NCBI RefSeq assembly: GCF_003298505.1
Contig: NZ_QNGB01000034.1
Coordinates: forward strand, 1 to 34,059
DNA length: 34,059 nt
Origin: Roseovarius sp. TE539
GTDB lineage: Bacteria; Pseudomonadota; Alphaproteobacteria; Rhodobacterales; Rhodobacteraceae
Reading direction: 5' to 3'
The notes under the pieces were generated by a model, which was not told the origin of the DNA, made no database searches, and saw nothing but the letters and a program-made list of their open reading frames with translations. The position numbers were made by a program, and so were the translations under genes. Shown in pieces: positions 8,055 through 15,516 of this stretch (position 1 is its first letter; every line of letters begins with the position of its first letter).

Positions 8055-8285
8055 TCAGCGCACCATCAGGGCATCGACATCGAGACTGGTGACGAAACCG
8101 CAGGTGAGCTGGCTTTCCCACTCCTCGAGATCCGAGAGCCGCCAGCGCGTGGCGCCGCCGAGCTTGTAGGGCCTGGGGAACTCGCCGTTCCGCTTCCAGC
8201 GCCAGATCGAATCCTTCGAGACGCCGAAGCGCTGAGCGACCTGGTCGACGGAGAGATAAAGGTTTTCTGCATATGTGGTGTTCAT
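8055..8285 (-). CDS. AlpA-family helix-turn-helix regulator/excisionase
   Basis: This is a 76-residue MerR/AlpA-like winged-helix protein. LSVDQVAQRFGVSKDSIWRW is the helix-turn-helix, and the wing FPRPYKLGGATRWRLSDLEEW is the signature of AlpA. In P4-like satellites and prophages this family switches on the integrase or works as an excision factor (family knowledge). A good ribosome binding site (AAGGAAG) lies about 6 nt before ATG 8285. The gene is the first of the leftward transcript, followed by the DUF927 gene, and is the element gene nearest the tRNA. A long inverted repeat just upstream (8312-8356) may be its operator. Confidence 0.88.
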   Translation of the reverse strand: MNTTYAENLYLSVDQVAQRFGVSKDSIWRWKRNGEFPRPYKLGGATRWRLSDLEEWESQLTCGFVTSLDVDALMVR

Positions 8286-8307
8286 CGGATCTTCCTTCTA
8301 GCGTTCG

Positions 8308-8359
8308 CAGATTCACACGTCCAAGAATGGGGAACTCCCGGAGCGCGACGTGTGAACTG
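8308..8359. promoter_or_regulatory. 10-bp perfect inverted repeat upstream of alpA
   Basis: TTCACACGTC (8312-8321) and GACGTGTGAA (8347-8356) are exact reverse complements with 25 bp between. CAG (8308-8310) and CTG (8357-8359) extend the pairing past one unmatched base. The repeat starts about 23 bp upstream of the alpA start codon, where a promoter/operator or a leader hairpin would be expected. Confidence 0.5.
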
Positions 8360-8818
8360 AGCTGGTTTCGACTTTGCGCAACGTAACAAAATCAGAAGTG
8401 GAACGATTTAGGATTTTGAAGGATTCTGATAAGACATTGAAATACTAGAGTTTCAGACGAGGCTTTCGTAAGGTCAGGCGTTGACACGGCCAATGGTTCT
8501 ATCGCGCCCGGCAGGTGACGAGCCAAACGAATATTGCGAAGGTGTCGATTTCCGGCAGGATAGGATGAAAGCCGGATCCCATCCAGAACAGGGGCAGGAA
8601 GCGTCAGAAGCTGTCAGGCACGAGCACTAAACCGTGAACTGGATATCACGCTCTGTAAAAGTCCATGAGCGCCACAATGGCATGCGGCTGGTCTGCAAAT
8701 CGATGCAAGCGGCAGAGCGGTGTGGCACAATGAGGAAAATTTTTTGATGGTAATTTTGGCGGTAAGAGGGAGATGTATATAAAAAAATATAATTAAAACA
8801 ATATGTTAAACGAAATCG
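8360..8818. other. Non-coding, AT-rich stretch between alpA and tRNA-Ser
   Basis: No supported gene lies here. Composition is clearly lower in GC than the flanks, especially 8735-8815, which includes runs of A and T. This is the expected position of the element's attachment end next to the tRNA and of any upstream promoter for alpA. I found no integrase frame and no clear repeat of the tRNA 3' end within it. Confidence 0.5.
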
Positions 8819-8908
8819 TGGCGGAGGAGGTGGGATTCGAACCCACGGTACGCTTTCACGTACGCCGGTTTTCAAGACCGGTGCAATCAACCGCTCTGCC
8901 ACTCCTCC
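8819..8908 (-). tRNA. tRNA-Ser (anticodon UGA)
   Basis: Read on the minus strand, the 90-nt sequence starts GGAGGAGTGGCAGAGCGG. It has the anticodon arm CCGGTCTTGAAAACCGG with anticodon TGA, a long variable arm (GCGTACGTGAAAGCGTAC) typical of serine tRNAs, and the T-arm GTGGGTTCGAATCCCAC. The 3' strand CTCCTCC pairs with the 5' GGAGGAG, followed by discriminator G and an encoded CCA. Its 3' end faces the accessory element, consistent with use as the attachment site. Confidence 0.97.
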
Positions 8909-9135
8909 GTGACCGATGTCGTTACACTGCGCTTTCCGATTCTGAAAGTGCCCGGGCTGGGGAATTCCGCCGAACCGCGTGTTGCACACTTTTCTTGGTG
9001 CGGAGATGCGGTTAGAGTTGGATACGCGGCAAGAGATCGCGGGCGCCGTGGCGTAACAACAGCACCGAACATCGGGGGCGGCACGTTTGGCGGGCCGCGT
9101 GATCCGGGGGCGTATCGACAGGCAAGGGGCAAGGC

Positions 9136-9978
9136 ATGGACTTTCGACGAAACGGGCCGAAACGCGGGTTGCGTGTGGTGGCGGCTTTTTCGGTGTTCGT
9201 GACACTGGCGGGTTGTCAGGGGTTGCCACAGTTCAATCTGTTCAATTCCGGACCCGAGGCGGTCGACGCGCCGGCCGACACGGAGAGCGCGACACGGCTG
9301 GTGGAGCGCGATGTCGAGGCGCCCGAGGTCTTTCAGGTCACTGACATGGGGCTTTGGGATGGCCGTCCGTCTCTGGGCGGTGTTTGGGTGGCGCATCCCG
9401 ATGTGGACGAGCCGGAGCGGGTGATCATCCGCAACACGGCCAACTCCAAGTTCGTCATCGGGGCTCTTTTCCGGCGTGAGCGCGAAAATCCCGGGCCGGC
9501 CATTCAGGTTTCGTCGGACGCGGCCGCCGCCCTGGGGCTTCTGGCGGGCGCGCCGGCGCAGCTCAATGTCACCGCCCTGCGGCGCGAGGAGGCGCCTGCA
9601 GGAGAAGACGGCGAGGTTGAGCCGTCGGGCACGGGCGCCGACATCGAGACCGCCGAGATCGATCCGGTCGCCGGCGCGGCCGCCGCGATCGACGCGGCCG
9701 AGGCCGAATCCGCCGACTCCGAGCCTTCCGCGCCCGCGTCCGATCTGGACAAGCCTTTCATTCAGATCGGCATATTCAGCATCGAGCAGAACGCGCGCAA
9801 CACGGCCGTGACCATGCGTCGTGAAGGTATGGTCCCCACCGTTCGCAAGCAGACGTCGCGCGGCAAGACCTTCTGGCGCGTGGTTGTCGGCCCGGCGACA
9901 AGCCGTTCTGAACGGTCCACACTTCTGGAAAAGATCAAGGACGTTGGCTTCGAGGATGCTTATGCCGTCACCGATTGA
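9136..9978 (+). CDS. SPOR-domain lipoprotein
   Basis: This 280-residue envelope protein has a basic N-terminus, a hydrophobic stretch and a lipobox LAGC with Cys27 as the lipidation site. A central region of about 110 residues follows (GLWDGRPSLGGVWVAHPDV...), then an acidic alanine-rich linker. A C-terminal SPOR domain spans about 206-280, starting KPFIQIGIFSIEQNARNTA. SPOR domains bind glycan strands lacking stem peptides at division sites. The gene lies 28 bp upstream of the carboxypeptidase gene, so both probably act on peptidoglycan together. It resembles the SPOR/RlpA-like proteins next to dac genes in Rhodobacteraceae, but the double-psi barrel of RlpA is not evident. Confidence 0.85.
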   Translation: MDFRRNGPKRGLRVVAAFSVFVTLAGCQGLPQFNLFNSGPEAVDAPADTESATRLVERDVEAPEVFQVTDMGLWDGRPSLGGVWVAHPDVDEPERVIIRNTANSKFVIGALFRRERENPGPAIQVSSDAAAALGLLAGAPAQLNVTALRREEAPAGEDGEVEPSGTGADIETAEIDPVAGAAAAIDAAEAESADSEPSAPASDLDKPFIQIGIFSIEQNARNTAVTMRREGMVPTVRKQTSRGKTFWRVVVGPATSRSERSTLLEKIKDVGFEDAYAVTD

Positions 9979-10006
9979 CCCCGAACGAGCGCGATCACAG
10001 GCTGTC

Positions 10007-11173
10007 ATGACGCCACTGTTTCGGTCCTTGGCGGTGGCGCTTGTCGCCGTTTTCATGGCCTTGCCGGTGGAGGCCTTCGAGACCCGGGCGCGCGCCGCCT
10101 TTGTCGTCGACAGCACCACCGGCACGGTGTTGATGAGCAAGCAGGCGGACAAGCCCCTGCCGCCGGCGTCGATGTCCAAGCTGATGACCCTTTATGTCGC
10201 GTTCGAGGCCATTCGCGACGGCCGCCTGACGCTGGACGAGCGTCTGCCCGTTTCACGGCATGCGATGAGTTACGGCGGATCCACGATGTTCCTCGACACG
10301 ACCGACAAGGTCCGGGTCGAGGATCTGTTGCGGGGCATTATCGTTCTGTCCGGCAATGATGCCTGCGCGGTGATTGCCGAAGCCCTGAGCCCGGACGGGA
10401 CCGAGGCCGGTTTTGCCAGGTTCATGACCCAAAGGGCCCAACAGATGGGCATGACCAATTCGACCTTCATAAACTCCAATGGCTGGCCCGCGCCCGGACA
10501 TCGCATGAGCGTGCGCGATCTGGCACTGCTGGCCAAGCGCTTGATCAGGGATTTTCCCGGTTTCTATCCCATGTTCGCGGAAAAGGAATTCCGGTTCGAC
10601 GGACGGGCGGCGCAGAACATCCACAACCGCAATCCGCTTCTGGGGCTGGGGATCGGGGCTGATGGTCTCAAGACCGGGCATACCCAGGCTGCCGGCTACG
10701 GGCTTGTCGGGTCGGCCAAACAAGGCGACCGCCGCGTGATTTTCGTCATTTCGGGCCTCGAAAGCAAAGCGGCGCGGGCGCGTGAGGCGCAGGCGATCGT
10801 GAACTGGTCCTTCCGGCAGTTCGTGGAGAAGCGCGTGTTGCGGGCCGGGGCCGAAGTTGCGCGGGCCAGGGTCTGGATGGGCAACATGCAGAGTGTGGGG
10901 CTGACGCCTGCCGAAGATGTGACAACCCTTTTGCCGGTGCTGTCCAGCGACAGGATCAATGCAGAGGTCGTCTACAATGGCCCGGTGCGCGCACCGATCA
11001 GGCGCGGAGAGGAGTTGGCGGAACTGGTGCTTTCCCCGGACGGGCTTCCGCCGACACGCGTACCACTGGTCGCGGCCCGGGACGTGGGCAAGGGCGGCTT
11101 CATGGCCAGGCTGAAAGCGGTTTCGGGAAAGTTGCTCGATCAGTTGCGGCAGGGGCCAGAGGGTGCGCTTTGA
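10007..11173 (+). CDS. dacA: D-alanyl-D-alanine carboxypeptidase (penicillin-binding protein 5/6 family)
   Basis: The enzyme removes the terminal D-alanine from peptidoglycan stem pentapeptides in the periplasm. The 388-residue form starting at ATG 10007 begins with a signal peptide (MTPLFRSLAVALVAVFMALP, cleavage near VEA). All serine-DD-peptidase motifs are present: SMSK at 55-58 with the catalytic serine, SGN at 115-117 and KTG at 222-224. A PBP5-type beta domain follows from about 270. An upstream in-frame ATG at 9956 would overlap the SPOR gene and precede the signal peptide, so it is less likely. The stop codon overlaps the tmk start (TTGA). Whether it corresponds to dacA or dacC of E. 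coli cannot be decided here. Confidence 0.92.
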   Translation: MTPLFRSLAVALVAVFMALPVEAFETRARAAFVVDSTTGTVLMSKQADKPLPPASMSKLMTLYVAFEAIRDGRLTLDERLPVSRHAMSYGGSTMFLDTTDKVRVEDLLRGIIVLSGNDACAVIAEALSPDGTEAGFARFMTQRAQQMGMTNSTFINSNGWPAPGHRMSVRDLALLAKRLIRDFPGFYPMFAEKEFRFDGRAAQNIHNRNPLLGLGIGADGLKTGHTQAAGYGLVGSAKQGDRRVIFVISGLESKAARAREAQAIVNWSFRQFVEKRVLRAGAEVARARVWMGNMQSVGLTPAEDVTTLLPVLSSDRINAEVVYNGPVRAPIRRGEELAELVLSPDGLPPTRVPLVAARDVGKGGFMARLKAVSGKLLDQLRQGPEGAL

Positions 11174-11796
11174 ACGAGCCTGCCCTGTTCATCAGTTTCG
11201 AGGGGATCGACGGTTCCGGCAAATCAACTCAGGCGCGTCTGCTGGCAGAGGATCTGCGCGACAACGGGCGTGAAGTGATCCTGACCCGCGAACCGGGCGG
11301 CAGCCCGGGAGCCGAGGAGATCCGCCGCCTGGTCCTCGAGGGGGCGCAGGATCGCTGGTCGCCGGAAACCGAAACGCTGTTGTTCACCGCGGCTCGTCGC
11401 GATCATATGGAGCGCACGATCCTGCCGGCGCTTGAGGCCGGCAAGATCGTCATTTGTGATCGTTTCGCCGATAGCACGCGGCTTTATCAGGGCCTGCGCG
11501 GCCCCTGCCTGCGCGCCGTCGTCGATCAACTGCATGCTTTGATGATCGGCAGGGAACCGGACCTGACCCTGCTCATCGACATGGACCCCGCAACCGGGCT
11601 GGCCCGGGCCCTGGGGCGGGCAGCGGGCGAGGAACGGTTCGAATCCTTCGGCGACGATCTTCAGGTTCGCATGCGCGCGGGATTTCTGGAACTCGAGGCA
11701 GAGTTCCCGGGTCGTATCCGCAGGGTGGACGGGGATCGGCCTCCTGAAAATGTCGCCACCGATATACGCGCAATCGTGGCGGAGCACCTGGCATGA
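11170..11796 (+). CDS. tmk: Thymidylate kinase
   Basis: The enzyme phosphorylates dTMP to dTDP with ATP, an essential step of dTTP synthesis in the cytoplasm. The 208-residue length is standard. The P-loop reads GIDGSGKST (12-20), TREPGG follows at 39-44 for dTMP binding, and the DR(Y/F) motif is present as DRFADST (97-103). The start is TTG at 11170, overlapping the dac stop as TTGA with AGAGGG upstream. The gene also overlaps holB as ATGA, so dac-tmk-holB are translationally coupled. Confidence 0.97.
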   Translation: MNEPALFISFEGIDGSGKSTQARLLAEDLRDNGREVILTREPGGSPGAEEIRRLVLEGAQDRWSPETETLLFTAARRDHMERTILPALEAGKIVICDRFADSTRLYQGLRGPCLRAVVDQLHALMIGREPDLTLLIDMDPATGLARALGRAAGEERFESFGDDLQVRMRAGFLELEAEFPGRIRRVDGDRPPENVATDIRAIVAEHLA

Positions 11797-12923
11797 GCGA
11801 TCTGCGCGACCTTCCGGAGCCCGATCGTGCCGAGGGGGCGCCGCATCCGCGTCAAACGCCGGTTCTGTTCGGGCAGGGCCATGCCGAGGCGGATTTCCTG
11901 ACCGCTTTCAATGGCGGAAGGCATCATCATGCCTGGCTGCTGACCGGACCGCACGGAGTGGGCAAGGCGACACTGGCGTGGCGGATCGCGCGCTTTCTGC
12001 TCGCCGCACCGCCACCGGGCGAGGGTGGCGGTCTGTTCGGCGACGCGCCGCCGGCGCCTGATACGCTGTCGGTCGATCCCGAGATCCCGGTCGCGCGGCG
12101 GATGGCCGCCGGAGCGGATCCCGGGTTGTTCGTGCTGCGCCGCGGCCCGACGGAAAAGGGTGACCGCCTGGCCAGTGAAATTCTCGTGGGCGAAGTGCGC
12201 AAACTGATGGAGTTCCTGCATCTCAGCGCGGCCGATGGCGGGCGCCGCGTGGTCATCGTGGATTGCGCGGACGAAATGAACCGCTCGGCCGCGAATGCGC
12301 TTCTGAAGATGCTCGAAGAGCCGCCCCCGGGTGTCACCTTCCTGATGGTCAGCCATCGCCCGGCACGGCTGTTGCCGACGATCCGGTCACGCTGCCGGGA
12401 GCTGCGCCTGCGCCCCCTTGGCGCAGAAGACATGACCGCGGCACTGCGGCAGGCGGAAATGCAGTTTCCCGCGGAGTCTTATGCCCTGACCGAGCTTGCC
12501 GGGGGCTCGGTCGGTGCTGCGGTCGGGTTGATCAATCTGGACGGATTGGCGCTCTATCGCGAGATCGTGGCGCTTTTTTCGGGGTTGCCCGATGTCGATC
12601 GGACGCGGGCCTTGAAATTGGCTGATGCGGTGGCGGCAAGGGATGCCGGCAACCGTTTCGATCTTCTTTTCGAACTGACGGACCTGATGCTGGCGCGGCT
12701 GGCACGTCGGGCCGCCACCGGAATGACGCCAACGGTCGAGGCCGCCCCCGGCGAGGCCGAGATGCTGGCCCGGCTTGGCACCGACCCGCGTCGCGCCCGC
12801 CTCTGGGCTGCCTGTGCGCAGGAGGTCGGAAACCGCGCGCGCCGGGCCCGTGCTGTCAACCTTGACCCTGCTGCGCTGGTCCTAGATACCGTTGGCAGGA
12901 TCAAGCAGGCCGCGGTGGAATAG
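11793..12923 (+). CDS. holB: DNA polymerase III subunit delta'
   Basis: Delta' is the stator subunit of the clamp loader that opens the beta clamp during replication. The 376-residue protein has an AAA+ fold with a P-loop-like GPHGVGKAT (52-60) and NALLKMLEEPPPGVTFLM, the classic clamp-loader segment. The SRC motif (PTIRSRCREL) supplies the arginine finger. The zinc-module cysteines usual in other delta' proteins are not obvious, and the loop around residues 75-100 is instead long and Pro/Gly-rich. Start ATG 11793 overlaps the tmk stop as ATGA. Confidence 0.95.
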   Translation: MSDLRDLPEPDRAEGAPHPRQTPVLFGQGHAEADFLTAFNGGRHHHAWLLTGPHGVGKATLAWRIARFLLAAPPPGEGGGLFGDAPPAPDTLSVDPEIPVARRMAAGADPGLFVLRRGPTEKGDRLASEILVGEVRKLMEFLHLSAADGGRRVVIVDCADEMNRSAANALLKMLEEPPPGVTFLMVSHRPARLLPTIRSRCRELRLRPLGAEDMTAALRQAEMQFPAESYALTELAGGSVGAAVGLINLDGLALYREIVALFSGLPDVDRTRALKLADAVAARDAGNRFDLLFELTDLMLARLARRAATGMTPTVEAAPGEAEMLARLGTDPRRARLWAACAQEVGNRARRARAVNLDPAALVLDTVGRIKQAAVE

Positions 12924-12938
12924 CCCCGCACCAGAGGG

Positions 12939-13733
12939 ATGATGACCGACGCCATTCGCATTACAGACAGCCACTGCCATCTCGATTTCCCTGATTTCGA
13001 CGAGGAGCGCGATGATATCGTCTCCCGTGCGGTCGAGGCCGGTGTCGCACGCATGGTCACGATCTGTACAAGGCTGCGGCAGGCGGACCGCGTCCGCGCC
13101 ATTGCCGAGGCGCACGACCCGGTTTTCTTTGCCGCCGGCACTCACCCCATGAGCGCGGCAGAGGAGCCGATGGTCTCTGTCGAGGAGCTTGTCGCGCTCG
13201 CCCAACACCCCAAGTTTGTCGGAATCGGCGAGAGCGGTCTGGATTATCATTACACCGCCGAAACTGCGGAGGCGCAGAAACAGAGCCTCCGCATCCACTG
13301 CGCGGCGGCGCACGAGACCGGGCTGCCGCTGATAATCCATGCCCGGGACGCGGACGACGACATGGCCCGGATCCTGACCGAGGAGCACCGCAACGCGCCC
13401 TTCAGTTGCGTGATGCACTGTTTTTCCTCGGGCGCCGGGCTGGCCCATGCCATGCTGGACCTCGGCTTCTACCTGTCGATGTCGGGCATCGCGGCATTTC
13501 CCAAATCAAAAGACCTGCGCGAGATATTCGCCGCCGCCCCGCTGGACCGTATTCTGGTGGAAACCGATGCGCCCTATCTGGCACCGCCGCCCTACCGGGG
13601 CAAGCGCAACGAACCTGCCTATACGATCCACACGGCCAGGGTTGGTGCGGAACTGTTCGGCATGGACTGGCCCGAATTCGCCGCCCGGACCGAGGCGAAT
13701 TTCGAGCGTCTGTTTGCAAAGGCTGCGGCGTGA
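12939..13733 (+). CDS. TatD family metal-dependent hydrolase
   Basis: TatD-family enzymes are TIM-barrel metal-dependent hydrolases, several with 3'-5' DNase or deaminase-like activity. The 264-residue protein carries the family metal ligands: DSHCHLDF near the start, GIGESGLDY, IIHARDADDD, MHCFSSG and ETDAPYLAP, in the right order and spacing. Two adjacent ATG codons (12939 and 12942) follow GAGGG, and either may be used. It begins 15 bp after holB and its stop overlaps the next start as TGATG, so it belongs to the same transcript. It is annotated tatD or ycfH in other genomes, and the precise substrate is not known. Confidence 0.92.
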   Translation: MMTDAIRITDSHCHLDFPDFDEERDDIVSRAVEAGVARMVTICTRLRQADRVRAIAEAHDPVFFAAGTHPMSAAEEPMVSVEELVALAQHPKFVGIGESGLDYHYTAETAEAQKQSLRIHCAAAHETGLPLIIHARDADDDMARILTEEHRNAPFSCVMHCFSSGAGLAHAMLDLGFYLSMSGIAAFPKSKDLREIFAAAPLDRILVETDAPYLAPPPYRGKRNEPAYTIHTARVGAELFGMDWPEFAARTEANFERLFAKAAA

Positions 13734-14530
13734 TGGGCGAATTGCGCTTCACGATCCTTGGCTGCGGATCTTCGGGCGGCGTGCCGCGCCTCGGCAACAA
13801 CTGGGGGGATTGCGATCCGGGGGAACCGCGCAATTTCCGCCGGCGCTGTTCGATGCTGATTGAACGCGAAACGCAAGACGGCATCACCCGCGTTCTGATC
13901 GACAGCTCGCCGGACCTGCGCAATCAACTTCTCGATGCCGGTGTCGGCACGCTGGATGCGGTGGTCTACACCCATGACCACGCCGATCATGTGCACGGGC
14001 TCGATGATCTGCGCATGATCGTGTTCAACATGAAGAGACGGTTGCCGGTCTGGGCCGACGGAGACACGCAGAATACGCTCTATTCCAGGTTTGGTTACGC
14101 CTTCATGCAGCCTGACAGCTCACCATATCCGCCGATCCTGGACATGCACACGATCGACGGCGACATCACGATCGAAGGGCAGGGCGGGGCTGTCACGCTG
14201 AAGCCGTTCAGCGTGAATCATGGCACGATTGACGCGCTCGGGTTCCGGATCGTCGATCTGGCCTACCTGCCGGACGTGGCCTCCATTCCCGGCTCGGCGT
14301 GGCCCTCGCTGGAGGGGCTGGATTGCTGGGTGCTCGATGCCCTGAGGCGCACCCCGCATCCGACGCATGCCCATCTGGAGCTGTCGCTGGAATGGATCGC
14401 CCGGGCAGCGCCCCGGCGCGCTGTGCTTACCAACATGCATATCGACATGGATTACCGCACCGTCGCCGAGGAAACGCCACCTCATATCACCCCGGCCCAT
14501 GACGGCATGGTGATCTCCTACCCGTTCTGA
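13733..14530 (+). CDS. MBL-fold metallo-hydrolase, PhnP-like
   Basis: This 265-residue metallo-beta-lactamase-fold protein begins with the PhnP/RNase Z-type N-terminus FTILGCGSSGGVPRLGNNWG and has the metal motif HDHADHVHG. Later histidines in FSVNHGTID and TNMHIDMDY complete the metal site. PhnP hydrolyses cyclic ribose phosphodiesters, but this homolog sits beside tatD, not in a phosphonate operon, so its substrate is open. The frame extends upstream inside tatD. ATG 13733 overlapping the tatD stop (TGATG) is the natural start because the family motif begins directly after it. Confidence 0.9.
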   Translation: MGELRFTILGCGSSGGVPRLGNNWGDCDPGEPRNFRRRCSMLIERETQDGITRVLIDSSPDLRNQLLDAGVGTLDAVVYTHDHADHVHGLDDLRMIVFNMKRRLPVWADGDTQNTLYSRFGYAFMQPDSSPYPPILDMHTIDGDITIEGQGGAVTLKPFSVNHGTIDALGFRIVDLAYLPDVASIPGSAWPSLEGLDCWVLDALRRTPHPTHAHLELSLEWIARAAPRRAVLTNMHIDMDYRTVAEETPPHITPAHDGMVISYPF

Positions 14531-14535
14531 CGCCG

Positions 14536-15465
14536 ATGCAGGCACTGATCGAGGTCATCCTGCCGGTTTTCCTGGTGATCGGGTTCGGGTACGTCGCCGT
14601 GCGGGCAGGATGGTTCCCGGAGTCGGGCGTGGACGGGTTGATGCGCTTCACGCAGCAATTCGCGATACCCTGCCTGCTGTTCACCGCGATTGCCCGCCTT
14701 GACCTGGAACAAAGCTTTGATTGGCGGCTCCTATCCAGTTTCTATGCCGGGGCCCTGGGCGGGTTTCTTCTCGGGTTGCTGGGGGCGCGGCTGATCTTCG
14801 CGCGACCTTGGGAGGACGCAGTGGCGATCGGTTTCTGCTGCCTGTTTTCGAACTCGGTCCTGCTGGGTCTGCCGATCACCGAACGCGCCTACGGCGCCGG
14901 CGCGCTTGCCGCGAACTATGCCATCATCGCGCTGCACTCACCCTTCTGCTACGGGTTGGGCATATCCGCGATGGAAATCGTGCGGGCCCGCGGGCACCCG
15001 GGCCTCAAGATCGTCGGCACGGTCGCCGGGGCTATGTTTTCCAATGCGCTCATCATTGGAATCGTGGCGGGGTTCGCGGTCAATCTGGCCGGGCTGCAAC
15101 TACCGGGTCCGGTCCGGGACGGGCTGGACCTGATGGTGCGGGCGGCGTTGCCGGCGGCGTTGTTCGGCCTGGGCGGGGTCCTGGTGCGTTACCGCCCCGA
15201 GGGCGATCTGCGCGTCGTTCTTTATGTCTGCGCGGTGGCGCTTCTGGTGCATCCGCTGATCACCCGCGGGCTGGGGATGGCCCTCGCGCTGCCGGATGCC
15301 GCCACGCGTTCGGCGGTGCTGACCGCGGTCATGGCGCCGGGCATCAACACCTACATCTTCGCGAACATGTATGGCCGTGCCCGTCGCGTCGCCGCCTCGG
15401 CGGTCCTGCTGGGCACGGCGCTGTCGATCCTCACTGCATGGTTGTGGCTGGGCCTTCTGCCATGA
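14536..15465 (+). CDS. AEC family transporter (auxin efflux carrier-like)
   Basis: This 309-residue inner-membrane protein has about ten hydrophobic helices and the family pattern of a start in VILPVFLVIGFGYVAVRAGW, NSVLLGLPI in the middle and a polar/glycine-rich second half. Bacterial AEC members carry malate, malonate and other organic acids, and no substrate can be assigned here. The gene begins 5 bp after the metallo-hydrolase stop and probably ends the plus-strand transcript. It converges with the minus-strand dehydratase gene 51 bp downstream, where no clear terminator is visible. Confidence 0.9.
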   Translation: MQALIEVILPVFLVIGFGYVAVRAGWFPESGVDGLMRFTQQFAIPCLLFTAIARLDLEQSFDWRLLSSFYAGALGGFLLGLLGARLIFARPWEDAVAIGFCCLFSNSVLLGLPITERAYGAGALAANYAIIALHSPFCYGLGISAMEIVRARGHPGLKIVGTVAGAMFSNALIIGIVAGFAVNLAGLQLPGPVRDGLDLMVRAALPAALFGLGGVLVRYRPEGDLRVVLYVCAVALLVHPLITRGLGMALALPDAATRSAVLTAVMAPGINTYIFANMYGRARRVAASAVLLGTALSILTAWLWLGLLP

Positions 15466-15516
15466 TTCTTCGCGCAGCCGGCATGGACCCGGTAGGCGGG
15501 ACGGCCGGTCGCGGGG

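Larger units (their letters stand above)
1..8818. mobile_element. Right part of an integrated element abutting tRNA-Ser (left end outside the window)
   Basis: This stretch carries only accessory-type genes: broken fic, SNase-like nuclease, an orphan 677-residue protein, an XRE regulator, a DUF927 P-loop protein and an AlpA-type HTH protein. It stops at the 3' end of a tRNA-Ser gene, and ordinary core genes begin on the other side. Integration at a tRNA 3' end, an AlpA regulator and a replication-type ATPase are the usual layout of satellite-like or mobilizable elements (family knowledge). I see no integrase, terminase, capsid or relaxase here, and no second copy of the tRNA 3' end, so the left boundary and the recombinase must lie beyond position 1. 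Calling it one element is an inference; two adjacent islands are possible. Confidence 0.6.

Noticed and set aside
8360..8818. Integrase gene next to the tRNA
   Set aside because: No frame of suitable length or tyrosine-recombinase motif exists between alpA and the tRNA.
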